This document shows positions 10,373 to 20,390 of a stretch of DNA of 64,000 nucleotides, in pieces. Each line of letters starts with the position of its first letter. Positions within the stretch are counted from its first letter, which is position 1. The stretch lies in NCBI GenBank assembly GCA_023213315.1, contig JAKCPI010011670.1:1-64000 (forward strand). The letters are read 5' to 3'. The DNA comes from Euborellia annulipes. Lineage: Eukaryota; Arthropoda; Insecta; Dermaptera; Anisolabididae. A model generated the notes under the pieces. That model was not told the origin of the DNA. It searched no databases and saw only the letters and a program-made list of their open reading frames with translations. The position numbers and the translations under genes were made by a program.

Positions 10373-11060
10373 TACTTTCTCTTACCTATGTATATATGTA
10401 ATATATATATAGAGAGAAAGTATTGGATTCATGTCAAAAATTCGATGTCGAGATTTTGATGGATCTTCACGTTTTGAGGTCCCCTGAATCCAAAAAAGTG
10501 GTTTTCGCGACATGGTCTGTCTGTGGGTGGGTGGGTGGGTGGGTGTGTGGGTGGGTGTGTGTTCAATTTTAAGCATGAAGGAATTGAGCTACGAGGTTGA
10601 AATTTTATATTTAAGTTAAACACCTCCCCGGGACCGGAAAAATAAGCTTTTGAACAAAATCGGCCAAAGAGTACTAGTACTTTATTGATGTACTTTTTCA
10701 GTTTTTTTCGATTTTCTCAAAATTTGCTCCAACGATTTTTTTTAAAACTCAAAAATCAATTATTTTTTAGATGCTCTTTAAAATGTATATTCTCATTTTG
10801 CGATTGAAATCTTCTGAAGACCACTTTACTCTTGTGTTTCATAGGAAAGATAGGAGAAATGGTTGCCATGGTAACAAAATATAAATATTTTCCCATACTT
10901 ATAAATTTTTACATCTTGAATTCAATTGTACTCTACTGTCGGAAACTAAATACATGTCGACACGAAAAAATCTGGTGTGACAAGCACAGTGCACAACTTT
11001 CGATTACCGAAGGTAAGAGAAAGTTGTGTGCTGTGCGCCAGTCACACCAGATTTTTTTAT
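10373..11060 (+). repeat. R1, near-complete copy
   Basis: Runs from the 5' palindrome TACTTTCTCTTACCTATG...TATAGAGAGAAAGTATTGG to the 3' palindrome ending CACACCAGATTTTTTTA at 11058. A GGGT/GTGT minisatellite (10520-10562) lies after CGCGACATGGTCTGTCTG. The 3' palindrome (10967-11056) pairs almost perfectly around ACCGAAGGT. It is very similar to 59551-60238. Open frames across the GGGT tract are repeat translation. Confidence 0.85.
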
Positions 11061-11650
11061 TAGAAATCTCATTACAAATCTCTTTTGTTCTCTGATGGAT
11101 TATTATTATATTTCCCAATGGGATTAAAATTAGCGTTTGTTTGAAAATTAATGTCATTTAAGTTTTTAAGCGGAAAGGAAAAAGATTTCGCCCCCCCTCT
11201 TTTTTCGAGGGTGGGGAGTGAGAACAAATGTACAAACGTCAAAAAGTTTTTTGTCTTCTTCATTTTAATTTCTCTCTCTCTCTTTCTTACGTTGTTAGAT
11301 GAATGAATACCTCATTCATGTGATTTCCTCCTTCTTCTTGTCTTCGTTCTTGCATTTGATTAAATACAAGTGGAGAGAGAGAAGGGGATGTAAGAAATAG
11401 CGTATCATTATTATCATATTAAAAGTTGACAAATTTTGAACTTCAAAAATATAATTAAATAAAATCTTGGTAAAATTTCGTTTACAAGTTTGATTAGAAT
11501 TCATCAAAAAAATTTAATTATTTCAACATGCTCGTATTATAAAAGATGCAGAAAATATTTTCCCCAAATATATTCGGAAAGTAGGCCTAAACGTGATATA
11601 TTTAATGTGATGAACTGTCGTAATCGTAGTCGAATTTGTTTCTTGATTTT
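11060..11650. other. unassigned stretch
   Basis: No repeat family or gene recognised. There is a CT-rich run near 11270-11285 and a GGAGAGAGAGAAGGGG run near 11372. Short open frames here show no recognisable protein features. Confidence 0.4.
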
Positions 11651-12635
11651 TACTTTCTCTTACCTCTTATATATGTTAAGAAAGTATTGTATTCATGTCA
11701 AAAATTCGATGTCGAGATTTTGATGGATATACAAGTTTTGAGGTCCCCTGTATAAAAAAAGTGGTTTTCGCTACAAGGTCTGTCTGTGGGTGTGTGTTCA
11801 ATTCAGCATGAAGGAAGTGAGCTAGTAGGCTGAAATTTTATATAAATATAAGTTAAACATTTTAAAGAGCATCTAAAAAATATGGTATGTTAGCGAGGCG
11901 AATAGCTGAATCAATATGTAGTAGAAAATAAAAGGCCAAGCAGCTATGTTTATTTCTTTATTTAAGAACCCACAGCGACGTTTCGGTCGACTATGCGACC
12001 ATCTTCATGGCTAGAGTTCAGTCAACAGAAAAACCTCTTAATTTCTTTAACATACTTTTCATTATCATATTGTCTTTGGCGCTGAATACGTTATATCTGA
12101 TAGATCGTAATGAATTTAATGAAAAGTCTGTCAAAGAACTTAAGAAAGTTTTTATTTCTGTTGACTCAACTCTAGCCATGAAGATGGTCGCATAGTCGAC
12201 CGAAACGTCACTGTGGGTTCTTAAATAAAGAAATAAACATAGCTGCTCGGACTTTTATTTTCTACTATCTAAAAAATAGTTGATTTATGAATTAAAAAAA
12301 AATTTGGAGCGAATTTTGAGAAAATCGAAAAAAAACTGAAAAAGTACATCAGTAAAGTACTAGTACTTTTTGGCCGATTTTGTTTAAAAGCTTATTAACT
12401 GCCTAAGTTAAATATAAAATTTCAACCACCTAACTCATTTCCTTCATGGTCAAAAATGTCCACACACACACACACAGACCAATTTGCGGGACCCACTATT
12501 TTTAGACTCAGGGGACCTCAAAACATGTATATCCATCAAAATCTCGACATCGAATTTTTGACATGATCGCAATACTTTCTCTTTCTATATATTAACATAT
12601 TTTTAGAGGTAAGAGAAAGTAAAAATGTATTCTCT
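11651..12635. repeat. two inverted R1 parts, split by an inserted element
   Basis: 11651-11857 is the plus-strand 5' part of R1 (TACTTTCTCTTACC to TTAAGC/ATATAAGTTAAACA). From 11858 the sequence switches to minus-strand R1 (TTTTAAAGAGCATC), resumes at 12268 after the insertion 11883-12267, and ends at the palindrome TAGAGGTAAGAGAAAGTAAA near 12630. The minus-strand copy has a short CA repeat (12462-12474) where others have GT/GGGT repeats. A poly-G run follows at 12655-12667. Confidence 0.75.
11883..12267. mobile_element. inverted-repeat retroelement-like insertion with hammerhead-like hairpins
   Basis: The 385 bp insertion is flanked by an 11 bp direct repeat TCTAAAAAATA (11872-11882 and 12268-12278) inside an R1 copy. 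Inverted arms of ~110 bp (about 11924-12032 and 12154-12267) each carry, pointing outward, TGAAGAT, a GGTCG/CGACC stem with a CATAGT loop, GAAACGTC, then CTTAAATAAAGAAATAAACAT, which resembles a polyadenylation region. An 11 bp duplication suits a target-primed retroelement better than hAT or mariner. Penelope-like elements are one known class with inverted LTR-like ends and hammerhead motifs; this parallel is inference. The 62-codon open frame in the centre has no recognised domain. Confidence 0.65.
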
Positions 12636-12669
12636 ATTACTGCGTGCATTATGAGGGGGGGGGGGGGCA

Positions 12670-13140
12670 GGGGGTTGGTTCTCTAACCTAAAAGCCAAGC
12701 GGTCTGTTTTGTTACACTCTATTATGATAATTAATCAACAGCATTTCTCCATAATTCCAGTAACGGTCCCGCTTCTCTTTCAATTGTGTGTGTGTGTGTA
12801 TTTTGTGTCCATGTAAATTCAATCTGTAGAGCTTCAAGAAGTAATTAATGCCTCCCTCGCTCTCTCTTGGGCAAGTTTCAAGCTAGCTACAAGAGAATTA
12901 ACATATGTCAAAGTGATTTTCATATTTAGATTTTAAATTGGATTAAAAAAGAAAAAAAAAAATCCGCTGCGGCCTTACATATAACCAAGCAATTATTTTT
13001 GTGACTAAATTTTGTTGCTTATTTGATTCTATAAAAAAAAAAGCTTCAAAAAAAATCGTCTGAATATGGTGTGACTTAAATTAATTAAATTGGATATATA
13101 AAATCTCTTTGTAGCAAACATAAATAGTAAATTTAAATAA
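12670..13140. other. unassigned stretch
   Basis: Contains a short GT run (12786-12800) and A-rich runs. TCTGAATATGGTGTGAC near 13060 may be a last trace of the R1 palindrome. No gene seen. Confidence 0.4.
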
Positions 13141-13144
13141 TAAT

Positions 13145-13400
13145 TAAGATCTTTTTCGGCATCAGAGGCCATTTATACCCCATCAATTGATTGATAGTAA
13201 ATTCAATTGAAATGAATTTTTGTCGCATGACAGAAGAAGACTGATGCCTCAGAAAGCTTGGAGGTCCTGGGTTCTATTTCCGAGAGCCATGGGGCGTTTA
13301 GTCCACAAATATAAATGCTTCCCAATGGGTAAAATTTTGGAGTTTCAGGAATTTTTTAAGCGACCCCATTTGGGGATATGTTAAATCATTTTCTATAACG
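13145..13400. mobile_element. reversed SINE-A tail next to a SINE-C copy
   Basis: CTTTTTCGGCATCAGAGGCCATTTA to TTTTTGTCGCATGACAG (13150-13232) is the 3' half of SINE-A on the minus strand. From 13238, ACTGATGCCTCAGAAAGCTTGGAGGTCCTGGGTTCTATTTCC is SINE-C on the plus strand (B-box GGGTTCTATTTCC), with tail GGGTAAAATTTTGGAGTTTC and ACCCCATTTGGGGATATG. Confidence 0.6.
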
Positions 13401-13445
13401 TCCTCCATAAGAATGTCAGAGCATGACAGACAGACGGACACAATT
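13380..13445 (+). repeat. family D 3' end fragment
   Basis: CTATAACGTCCTCCATAAGA, then GCATGACAGACAGACGGACAC matches the 3' segment of family D at 14670-14765. GA and CT runs at 13551-13571 and 13600-13622 lie in the otherwise unassigned 13450-13925. Confidence 0.5.
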
Positions 13446-13927
13446 ATAGACAAAAATCGTCCTATATAACTTCTTTGGATTTCTTCCATATTGACAAGTG
13501 GTGGGTGGAGAATAGCATAGACCAGATCATGAATTACTCTCTGAATAAACACTCAGAGAGAGAGAGAGACTTCATTTACACTTTCCATTTATTCATGAGC
13601 CTCTCTCTCTCTCTCTCCCCTCTCTCGGTTTCATTTACGCATAGATTTATTTACTTTAAACTGGATTTATGCAATTTATGTTAAATTGCTGTTTCTAAAC
13701 CTTTTTGCCTTCATCCTCATTTAAATTTTGACCCTAAAAAGTCAACATTATGAATTTAATATCATCTAATGAAATATTTAATAATAATATTCTAAAAAAA
13801 AAAGTCTATTTTGGTTCTAGTCACAGAGTATATTTAATCATGTTAATAGATGGGCGGGGGGGGGGGGAAGAGATGAAATATGTAGTTTAGTTTTATTACA
13901 GTGATTATTAAATATATTATACATACT

Positions 13928-14165
13928 AGCCGCGCAACTCGCCTCTCGGTATTTTGATTAAGTACCAAAAATAATTATTTTGTAATAAATTTAAAATCAA
14001 AAATAAAAAAAGTCATCAATTCAATACAAAAACTAAATTTGGGGATTTGAAAATTCAAGTTTCCATAACATCCTCTATAAAGAATGCAAAATTGTCCGTC
14101 AAATAAAACGTGACACACGGACACTTGGCATTTATATACTGTATATATTTATATAGATTATAAAA
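13928..14165 (+). mobile_element. family D copy 1
   Basis: Begins ACTAGCCGCGCAACTCGCCT and ends CGTGACACACGGACACTTGG...TATATTTATATAGATTATA. A second family D copy follows immediately in the same orientation. The GACGGACA block plus ATATAGATTA tail suggests a short retroposon with a simple-sequence 3' end. Confidence 0.55.
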
Positions 14166-14168
14166 TAA

Positions 14169-14785
14169 CTAGCCACGCCGCCCGCATGCGGCGGACCCTC
14201 GCCTCTTCTTAATTATGAAAATAATTTTTTTTTTTTAAACGCCCTTTTTTCCCATTCACACTCACACACCCATACACACAGCCTTTTCGACATCTTAGGC
14301 CATATAAGCCGATAACCGTTATTTGTATAATATATATATTTGGGTCCAGACATTTTTATTTAAGCCATCTGGTATCCAAATGGCTTAAATAAAATCATCG
14401 GACTGCCTGGGGTTCGAACCCGCGACTTTTGGTATATGAGGTCAGCACGCAAACCCCTACAACAAGCCCCGAGGGCCAAAAGAAAATGATTACTTCGTAT
14501 TCCAATCCAGTGCCTGCTTGAGGATTTGTTTACATTCATAGAATATATAAATTCAAAGAATACATAGATATTTCTCTATACATTTCCTATGGGAGAAATC
14601 GTAACTATTAGGAATTAATATTTCAAAAAGTTATAGGAATTTCGAAGCCGAGTATTTTTCTTGTTCTCTCCATAACGTCCTCTATAAGACTGCAAAATTT
14701 CGTTTTGTAAATTCCAACGGGAAGTTGGTCAAACAGAGCGTGACAGACGGACAAACGGACACTCAGCTATTATTATATATAGATT
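14169..14785 (+). mobile_element. family D copy 2, interrupted by SINE-B
   Basis: Begins ACTAGCCACGCCGCCCGCAT and ends ACAGACGGACAAACGGACAC, TCAGCTATTATTATATATAGATTA. The segment 14275-14490 is an inserted SINE-B in reverse. The internal block CCATAACGTCCTCTATAAGA is shared with copy 1 (14062) and 13385. Confidence 0.6.
14275..14490 (-). mobile_element. SINE-B copy
   Basis: On the minus strand: GCTTGTTGTAGGGGTTTGCGTGC (A-box-like), CGCGGGTTCGAACCCCAGGC (canonical B-box GGTTCGAACCC), GATTTTATTTAAGCCATTTG, then the tail ending GGCCTAAGATGTCGAAAAGGCTGTG. The paired TTAAGCCATNTGGNTACC blocks form an internal hairpin. Confidence 0.8.
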
Positions 14786-15005
14786 AAAACTCTCAAATAA
14801 AAGAAAAATAATGAAAAGTGTTTTCTAGTAAATTTCTTTTTTTCAGTTATTTATGAAGTAGGCATCAAATTTTTACAAATAAAATGATAAATTTTTTTAA
14901 TTAAATATTTTCCAAGATTAAATAAGATATTAGTATTCAAAATATCTCGATTTGGTCTTGATTAGTCCTAGATATATTTAACAAGAGTTTGTTCGATCGA
15001 GGGTC

Positions 15006-15115
15006 CGGCGGCTTGGTGCAATGGACAGCACACCCATGCCCCAGAAAGCTGGAGATCTTGGGTTCGATTTCCGGGGGCCATAGGGCGTTTGGCCTCACCA
15101 GTTAAATTTTTTTAA
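15006..15115 (+). mobile_element. SINE-C copy
   Basis: GGCTTGGTGCAATGGACAGC (A-box-like TGGTGCAATGG) and TCTTGGGTTCGATTTCCGGG (B-box GGTTCGATTTC) give a tRNA-like head of about 75 bp, followed by GGCGTTTGGCCTC. Related copies are at 13238 (plus), 22435 (minus) and 36402 (minus). Confidence 0.7.
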
Positions 15116-15119
15116 AGCT

Positions 15120-15860
15120 AGATATGAAATTGTCTAAAAAGTTGAGTCATATGATTAAAGGCAGGCGAGGGTCTGCTTTAGGGGGCTGGCTTTGTTTAAA
15201 TTTCATTACTTAATACAAACAATAATAATAAAAATAAAAAGAAACAGATGCGAATTTCGTGTGCTAAAAAAAAGAAAAATATCCTTTTTCTTTTAATCTC
15301 TCAAAAGGAAATTAAATTGAAAGCATAAGAGAGAGAAAATAATAAAAATTCAGTGTCTATAAAGTGAGAAAGTATTTTCACCGAATGCCTACAAATATTA
15401 GAATTAAAAGAAAGAGAGATCCCTGGGTATTTGAAAGAGGAGACATCTTAAGAAATGAAGAAAATAAAGAGAGAAGATTAAAAGAGGTGAATGTCATGAA
15501 TGACACTTTGCTGTTGTTGTTGTGTTTTCCTTGGCCTCTGACTTTTAGAGGTTCGATCAACCATCTGCTCATTATTATATAGAGCAGTGTTTCCTAAACT
15601 TTTTTCAGCTATGCCCCACAAAAGTCTTATCCCTTCACCCATTTAATAATCAAAAATTGAAATTCTCACTAGGTTTAACTAAGAAACAACAAATTTGAAT
15701 CAGGGAGGAATCAATAATCAATGAACTCTTAGCACAAGAAGCAAGAACTCTACCACGGGACTACGACCTAGGAACTTCACTAAAATAATATAATACATTT
15801 ATTATGTACAGGATACCGTTCTTCGGAATTGAGTAGTAAAATTTTTTTGAATTTTCGAAA
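15120..15860. other. mostly unassigned; possible hAT-type single end
   Basis: CAGTGTTTCCTAAACTTTTT at 15586 resembles a hAT-type terminus, but no partner end was found. A reversed SINE-A head fragment lies at about 15725-15775 (GAAGCAAGAACTCTACCACG). The short open frames at 15364-15582 have no recognisable features. Confidence 0.35.
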
Positions 15861-15861
15861 A

Positions 15862-16385
15862 ATTTATGACTGGTCCTGAGCATATTCTCATTTTGTCCTT
15901 GAAATCTTTTTAAGCACACTTCACTCTTGTAATTCATAGGAAAGATAGAAAAAAATGGTATCAAAATATCAATATTTTCCCATACTTTAAATTTTACATC
16001 TTGAATTCTAATTAGGAACCGACCGAATATTCGGTTTCGGGTAGTTTCGGTCAAAAACCCTAGTTTTGGTTTCGGCCAAAAATTAGCCGAAACCTGAGTC
16101 TGAAAAGATGGAATGAAATTGGCAAGCAAAAAAAAACAAAAAAATCAAATAATGGTTGAGGGAGAAAAAATTTCCCCGCCGGGACGGAAAAAATTTAGTT
16201 TAAAAAAAAAAAAAAAATTTGCAGAAAAAATTTTGAGTTAAGGCCCCCCCCCCAACCCCCCGAGAAAAATTTCTATATACGCCCCTGATAGGAAATACAA
16301 GTATCGGTTTCGGCTGAAAATCTTGTTTCGGTTCGGACCCTAATTCTAATATATCGGCGGAAACTAAATATATGTCGACACCAGA
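15862..16385 (+). repeat. R1 3' half interrupted by a hAT-like element
   Basis: ATTCTCATTTTGTCCTTGAAATC through TTACATCTTGAATTCTAAT (to 16012) resumes after the insertion with ATATCGGCGGAAACTAAATA and GTCGACACCAGATTTT (to 16385). Uninterrupted copies such as 60010-60150 show the same order. The 3' palindrome is nearly gone. Confidence 0.7.
16013..16342. mobile_element. 330 bp hAT-like element rich in GCCGAAAC motifs
   Basis: Ends TAGGAACCGACCGAATATTC and, in reverse complement, TAGGGTCCGAACCGAAAC. A perfect 8 bp duplication ATTCTAAT flanks it (16005-16012 and 16343-16350). Multiple GCCGAAAC/GTTTCGGC repeats near both ends could be transposase-binding sites. It belongs to the same family as 21288-21635. 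A poly-C run sits at 16243-16260. Confidence 0.85.
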
Positions 16386-16469
16386 TTTTAGTCAATTAAA
16401 TTGATACTGGCGACCCTAGGCATTAGTGGAAACATAGTAATAGAGGGAATTTAAATATAGTATTTAAAA

Positions 16470-16506
16470 TAGTATAACTTGTGAAGATGACACATCTAGT
16501 GTCGAA
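16470..16506 (+). other. hammerhead-like hairpin
   Basis: GTGAAGATGACACATCTAGTGTCGAAACACG: TGAAGAT, a perfect GACAC/GTGTC stem with an ATCTA loop, then GAAAC. The stem differs from the other copies but still pairs. A short inverted repeat (GGGAATTTAAAT at 16445, ATTTAAATTCCC near 16566) flanks it. 16600-16855 is unassigned. Confidence 0.4.
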
Positions 16507-16859
16507 ACACGTATAAGGTTAGTTAATAAAACACGCAAAGTTTGAAACACTAACCTAGTGTATAATTTAAATTCCCTATATATATATATATATTTGTCAA
16601 CAATTTTGTTACCTGTATTTTATATAAAATAATTGTAAGCTATATTTAGGCCTAAGTATTAATATATTGTCAAGTCTTATAATTTTTTTGTATTGAATTG
16701 TTGGGTAACCGAAACTGGGAACGTAGGGCTTACACATGGTAAGTTGTGAAATAATTAATTTTTTGAGAAAATTATTTTAATTCCTAAGAACAAAATCCTG
16801 TAGATCATAAACTTCCGATAGATTTTTAATATACAATATATTTTAGTTAATAGTGATGA

Positions 16860-16955
16860 CCCTGGGGTCATAGCATAGTGGTAGAGTTCTTGCCTCTTGT
16901 GCTAAGGGTCAGAGGTTCGCATCCCGTCACTTATGTGACCTGTTGTTTTGCTTAC
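16860..16955 (+). mobile_element. SINE-A head
   Basis: GGGGTCATAGCATAGTGGTAG (A-box), TTCTTGCCTCTTGTGCTAAG, CAGAGGTTCGCATCCCGTC (B-box). The tail is not obvious after TTATGTGAC. Confidence 0.75.
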
Positions 16956-17212
16956 ATCAAAATACGATGTTATAGAAGTTATTTCTTGCATAGCAACTTT
17001 TTTTATCGTCTTGAGGATGCCTTCCCTAAACGTCGTCGTAGTTTTTATTTCCTGACTACCTGTCTTCTCTTTCTCTACAATCATCACCCAACCATCAACT
17101 AATTAGCAGAATAATAATAAGGTTAAACCGCACAAACCGGGATACAAATAGGTTTACTTTCATTGAACCACTGATATTTTTCTTTCATAAAATTTATTAT
17201 TCATAAGTATAT

Positions 17213-17575
17213 TCTAAAAGTAGACATTCTCACGAGTAAAATGATATATCACACTTGTATATTGCTTTTATTAAAATCATTATAACATTTCTATTTTATA
17301 TATATGGAAAAGGCTTCTCAATTAATACCATATAAATTAAAATTTTATTTTTAAAAAGAACATTGTTAGATTTAATTGGGATTAAAAGGAAAAAAAAATT
17401 AAAATTCCAACAATGACTAATTAAAAAAAAACGAATTTTATAGGAGATATGCTTAATTAAATTTATTTAAATCCCACATTCATTATTTTTTAATTACTTC
17501 CCTTATATTCAATTATTATTATAACATACAAGTGTGACATATCATTTTACTCGTTACAACGTCTACTTTCAGTAT
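17213..17575. mobile_element. family F element, about 360 bp
   Basis: Left end TCTAAAAGTAGACATTCTCACGAGTAAAATGATATATCACACTTG and right end CAAGTGTGACATATCATTTTACTCG..CGTCTACTTTCAGTAT form an imperfect inverted repeat of about 45 bp. The interior is AT-rich without a gene. Other members: 34800-35932 (both ends), 37445 (left end) and 6130 (right end). Confidence 0.65.
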
Positions 17576-17802
17576 TTATATATATAAATAAATAAATATT
17601 TAAAAAAATATTTTGATTCGATGTTTACAAAAAAAAAAAAAAATTGTTTCGGTTCACCAATAATTTTTTTTTTTTTTTTTTTTTTCCATAAATACAATAA
17701 AGGAAGAAATCATATGAGTGTGAGGTGAAATAAAATCACCCGATGGGCTTTGTTAGTTGGCGAATTCATGCATCAGTTAAATGATTTCCATGTTATTGGG
17801 TT

Positions 17803-18010
17803 CCCCCCTCCCTCCCCCGCCCCCCCCCCCATTCCCTCTAATGAAGTAATTAGCCATGAATGAATCTCCCGGTGAAATTTTTGGGTCATTGCATAGAGAG
17901 TTTATTTAATATTCAATAAAGAAGAAAAAAAAAAATCAATCGGTTTTCCATTAGACAAATCAATCTCAAGTGTGGGTGGGGAGAGGGGGGAGGGGGAGGG
18001 GGAGGGACCC
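17803..18010. other. facing C-rich and G-rich tracts, quadruplex candidates
   Basis: C-runs at 17803-17832 face G-runs at 17973-18007 (GGGTGGGGAGAGGGGGGAGG continuing). The G tract has at least four G3+ runs with short loops; the C tract has the same on its complement. Sequence 18010-18225 is unassigned. Confidence 0.55.
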
Positions 18011-18227
18011 GATGATTTCTGCTTCAATTCATTTTTAAAAGAGAGCCTTTTTTTGGTATTCATTTGGGGATAATTTATTCATATTCTTTTCTTTTTTTTT
18101 GTCATTTTCATATTATTAAAAGTGTTAAGAAAATAGATTTTGAAATTATAGTGAGAATATAGAATATCTAAGAGAATTTTTTTGAAATATCTAAAAGCGA
18201 AAATTTTGACTTTATCAAAGGTTTATT

Positions 18228-18362
18228 GACCTCTGGGTCGTAGAACATTAGAGAGTTCTTGTCTCTTGTGTAGGTTTATTGACCCTGGGTCGTAGAACAT
18301 TAATAGAGTTCTTGTCTCTTGTGCTAGAGATCAGAGTTTTACATCATGCCACCAAGGGCATA
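18228..18362 (+). mobile_element. SINE-A with duplicated head
   Basis: The segment TTTATTGACC(tc)TGGGTCGTAGAACATTA...GAGTTCTTGTCTCTTGTG occurs twice in tandem (18220 and 18271, period about 52 bp), then CTAGAGATCAGAGTTTTAC. The B-box is damaged (no GGTTCG). Immediately after, CAAGGGCATAGCGAAGGAAT resembles a single hAT-type end. Confidence 0.65.
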
Positions 18363-18474
18363 GCGAAGGAATTTTTTAGGGGGGGGGGGAGGGGGAGGAG
18401 TCTAAAAATGCCAATTAAATTTAGTATAACAGGGGCTGTATGACTATAGTGTGTAGTATAGTATTGTATTATTG

Positions 18475-18872
18475 AAGAAAGAAAACTTGAAGAATTCATC
18501 TAATGAAATTTCTTTATTTAAATCTTCCCCCCAGCTAACGTTTCGGTCCTAGGTTTGGACCATTATCAGAGCTAAAAATATACATTTGATGAAGATTAAA
18601 ACGATTGTACAAGTATAAGTATGTTATGTGCTTTTATACTTGCACTTGTTTCGGTGAAATTTATATATGCCTTTCTGACACAGGTAATGATATATAAATT
18701 GACTAACAACTATGATAATTATAAATATATACAAAAAGACTGTAAATCGTTTTAATCTTCATCAAATGTACTATATATATTTTTAGCTCTGATGATGATC
18801 CAAACCGAGGACCGAAACGTTAGCAGTTTTAATAATAAAGAAACTTCATTGGCTGAATTTTGATTGTTTTCT
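18475..18872. mobile_element. inverted-repeat element with two hammerhead-like hairpins
   Basis: Arms of roughly 100-140 bp (18475-18620 and 18745-18872) face each other. Left, read on minus: CTGATAAT, GGTCC/GGACC stem, GAAACGTT (18536-18570). Right, plus: CTGATGATGATCCAAACCGA, then GGACCGAAACGTT (18788-18821), followed by AATAATAAAGAAACTTCATT. A sequence around 18640-18710 fills the centre. No protein is encoded. Confidence 0.6.
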
Positions 18873-18974
18873 TTTTTTAACAATTAAATATAATCAATTT
18901 ACCAAATGTACAAGCTTAGTCAACCCAACTAATATTTTAAAAATAAATAAATTATCTTTTAAGACAACACTAAG

Positions 18975-19172
18975 CATTGATTAAGGAGGAAAGGCAGCCA
19001 GCATAAATAAAAACTTTTATATTATTTCATCGACGTTTCGCTCCCATCTTCAGGACGAAATAATTGTCGCACTCCGAAACGCCGCGCTCCCGAAACGTCG
19101 ATGAAATAATATAAAAGTTTTTATTTATGCTGGCTGCCTTTCCTGATTGAGCTCCTTAATCAATCATCACCA
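18975..19172. mobile_element. short inverted-repeat element with a hammerhead-like motif
   Basis: Left GATTAAGGAGGAAAGGCAGCC pairs with right GGCTGCCTTTCCTGATTGAG..CTCCTTAATC. Within the left arm (minus, 19021-19064) an outer helix ATTATTTCATC/GACGAAATAAT encloses CTGAAGAT, GGGAGC, GAAACGTC. The right arm has a partial copy (CTCCCGAAACGTCGATGAAA, 19087-19106). A related truncated copy is at 63472-63530. Confidence 0.6.
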
Positions 19173-19302
19173 TAGCCATTTCTTCAAGAACCAACACTAA
19201 GCATTTAGGTTGTCTAAGCTCTCAAGCACATAGGCACTTGTAGCGCCGATAATTCATTTATCTTTCTTCCTATTTATTAATTTATACAATTTTTTTTTTT
19301 GC

Positions 19303-19447
19303 CCCTGGGTCGTAGTATAGTGGTAGAGTTCTTGCCTCTTGTGCTGAGAGGATCAGAGGTTCGCATCCCGTCTCATGCGACATTAGCTACCAATCAATTG
19401 AAATAAATATGGCCTCCGATGCTGAAAAAAGACCTTAAACAATTTTA
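19303..19447 (+). mobile_element. SINE-A, best-preserved copy
   Basis: CCCTGGGTCGTAGTATAGTGG (A-box), TAGAGTTCTTGCCTCTTGTG, CAGAGGTTCGCATCCCGTC (B-box GGTTCGCATCCC), CTCATGCGACATTAGCTACC, AATCAATTGAAATAAATATG, and the tail GGCCTCCGATGCTGAAAAAA with GACCTTAAAC. It shows the whole layout: tRNA-like head, short body, 3' hairpin domain. Confidence 0.85.
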
Positions 19448-20005
19448 TTATTAAGGTAGAAATAAAAAAACAATATAAAAATTAATTTCAATTTTATAAA
19501 CTTTATTATTGGTCCTTGATTTTATCATCTCGATCCAATCAGGAGACGGGTGGTGGAAGGGGAGGCTCCGCCCCTGCATGCAGAAATTGAATCGACTACC
19601 AATCATCACCTCCATAATATTAAAATAGAGATTAGTTCTCTCTCTCTGGCAGAGAATTAAATTAAATACTCCACTTACACTTATTGTCTCTCTCTCTCTC
19701 TGTCTTTTATGAGAGATTTATTTGTGAAAGGAAACAAAGAGGATTTTAATTTATCATCTCTACTCGTTATTACAACTTTGTTTAATAAAAAAAAAAAAAA
19801 AAAAAACGGAAAAAGATGGAATTAGAGTAATAATGATATTTAAATACAAGAAAAGAAGTAGATTTGTTTGTTGGTGTAAACATATTACAGTAATTAAAGA
19901 ATAATTTAAGAATTCATCTCTTGTACTCTTTGGTTATTAGCATCTACGTAGTAAGTAATTGTTAGCACAGTGATATAATTCACTTCTTGGCCTAAACGAT
20001 CATTT
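19448..20005. other. unassigned stretch
   Basis: GC-rich island GGAGACGGGTGGTGGAAGGG near 19540-19580, CT-rich runs near 19637 and 19686, and poly-A at 19787-19806. No gene recognised. Confidence 0.4.
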
Positions 20006-20007
20006 AA

Positions 20008-20149
20008 ATTAGGTAGATGTAGGCAGCCAGTAAGAGATAAAAAAAAAAAACTTTATTTAATTATTATCGTCGACGTTTCGGAATCACATCGATCCCATCT
20101 TCAGGACGATATACCACGATACCGAAACGGCTGCCTACATCTACCTAAT
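20008..20149. mobile_element. 142 bp inverted-repeat element with a hammerhead-like motif
   Basis: A perfect 21 bp terminal inverted repeat (20008-20028 and 20129-20149; ATTAGGTAGATGTAGGCAGC) bounds it. Inside on the minus strand (20065-20111): outer helix TATCGTC/GACGATA, CTGAAGAT, GGGATC/GATTCC stem with a GATGT loop, GAAACGTC. CTTTATTTAATTATTAT lies beside it, so the minus-strand product continues into AATAATTAAATAAAG. Confidence 0.65.
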
Positions 20150-20267
20150 CCCAATAATTACCACTCAGCCATCGAATTTAAATTAGGGCTATATTGGCTA
20201 CCAAAAACGGACTCTGAACGGCGGTCAAAGAGTACAATTACTTTATTGATGTAGTTTTTCAATTTTT

Positions 20268-20390
20268 TTTGGTATCGGAGGTCATTTAGACACCGTGGTA
20301 TTGATATAAATGTCGCATGAGACGGAATGCGAACCTCTGACCCAAGAAACAAGAACTCTACCACTTTTGCTATGACCCAGTGACTTGTTT
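20268..20390 (-). mobile_element. SINE-A copy
   Basis: Reverse strand: CACTGGGTCATAGCAAAAGTGGTAG, AGTTCTTGTTTCTTGGGTCAGAGGTTCGCATTCCGTCTCATGCGAC, then a tail with GACCTCCGATACC. An R1 fragment lies just upstream (20205-20262; CAAAGAGTACAATTACTTTATTGATG). Confidence 0.75.

Noticed and set aside
10382..10623. Pro/Thr/His-rich frames over GGGT and GT repeats (also 30856, 46212, 59566)
   Set aside because: They are translations of a microsatellite inside R1 and differ between copies.
12007..12195. 62-codon frame in the centre of the 11883-12267 element
   Set aside because: It spans the inverted arm and shows no family features. It is likely chance in AT-rich sequence.
15586..15640. CAGTGTTTCCTAAACTTTTT as a hAT element
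   Set aside because: Only one end is recognisable, with no partner terminus or 8 bp duplication. Noted as a possible single end only.
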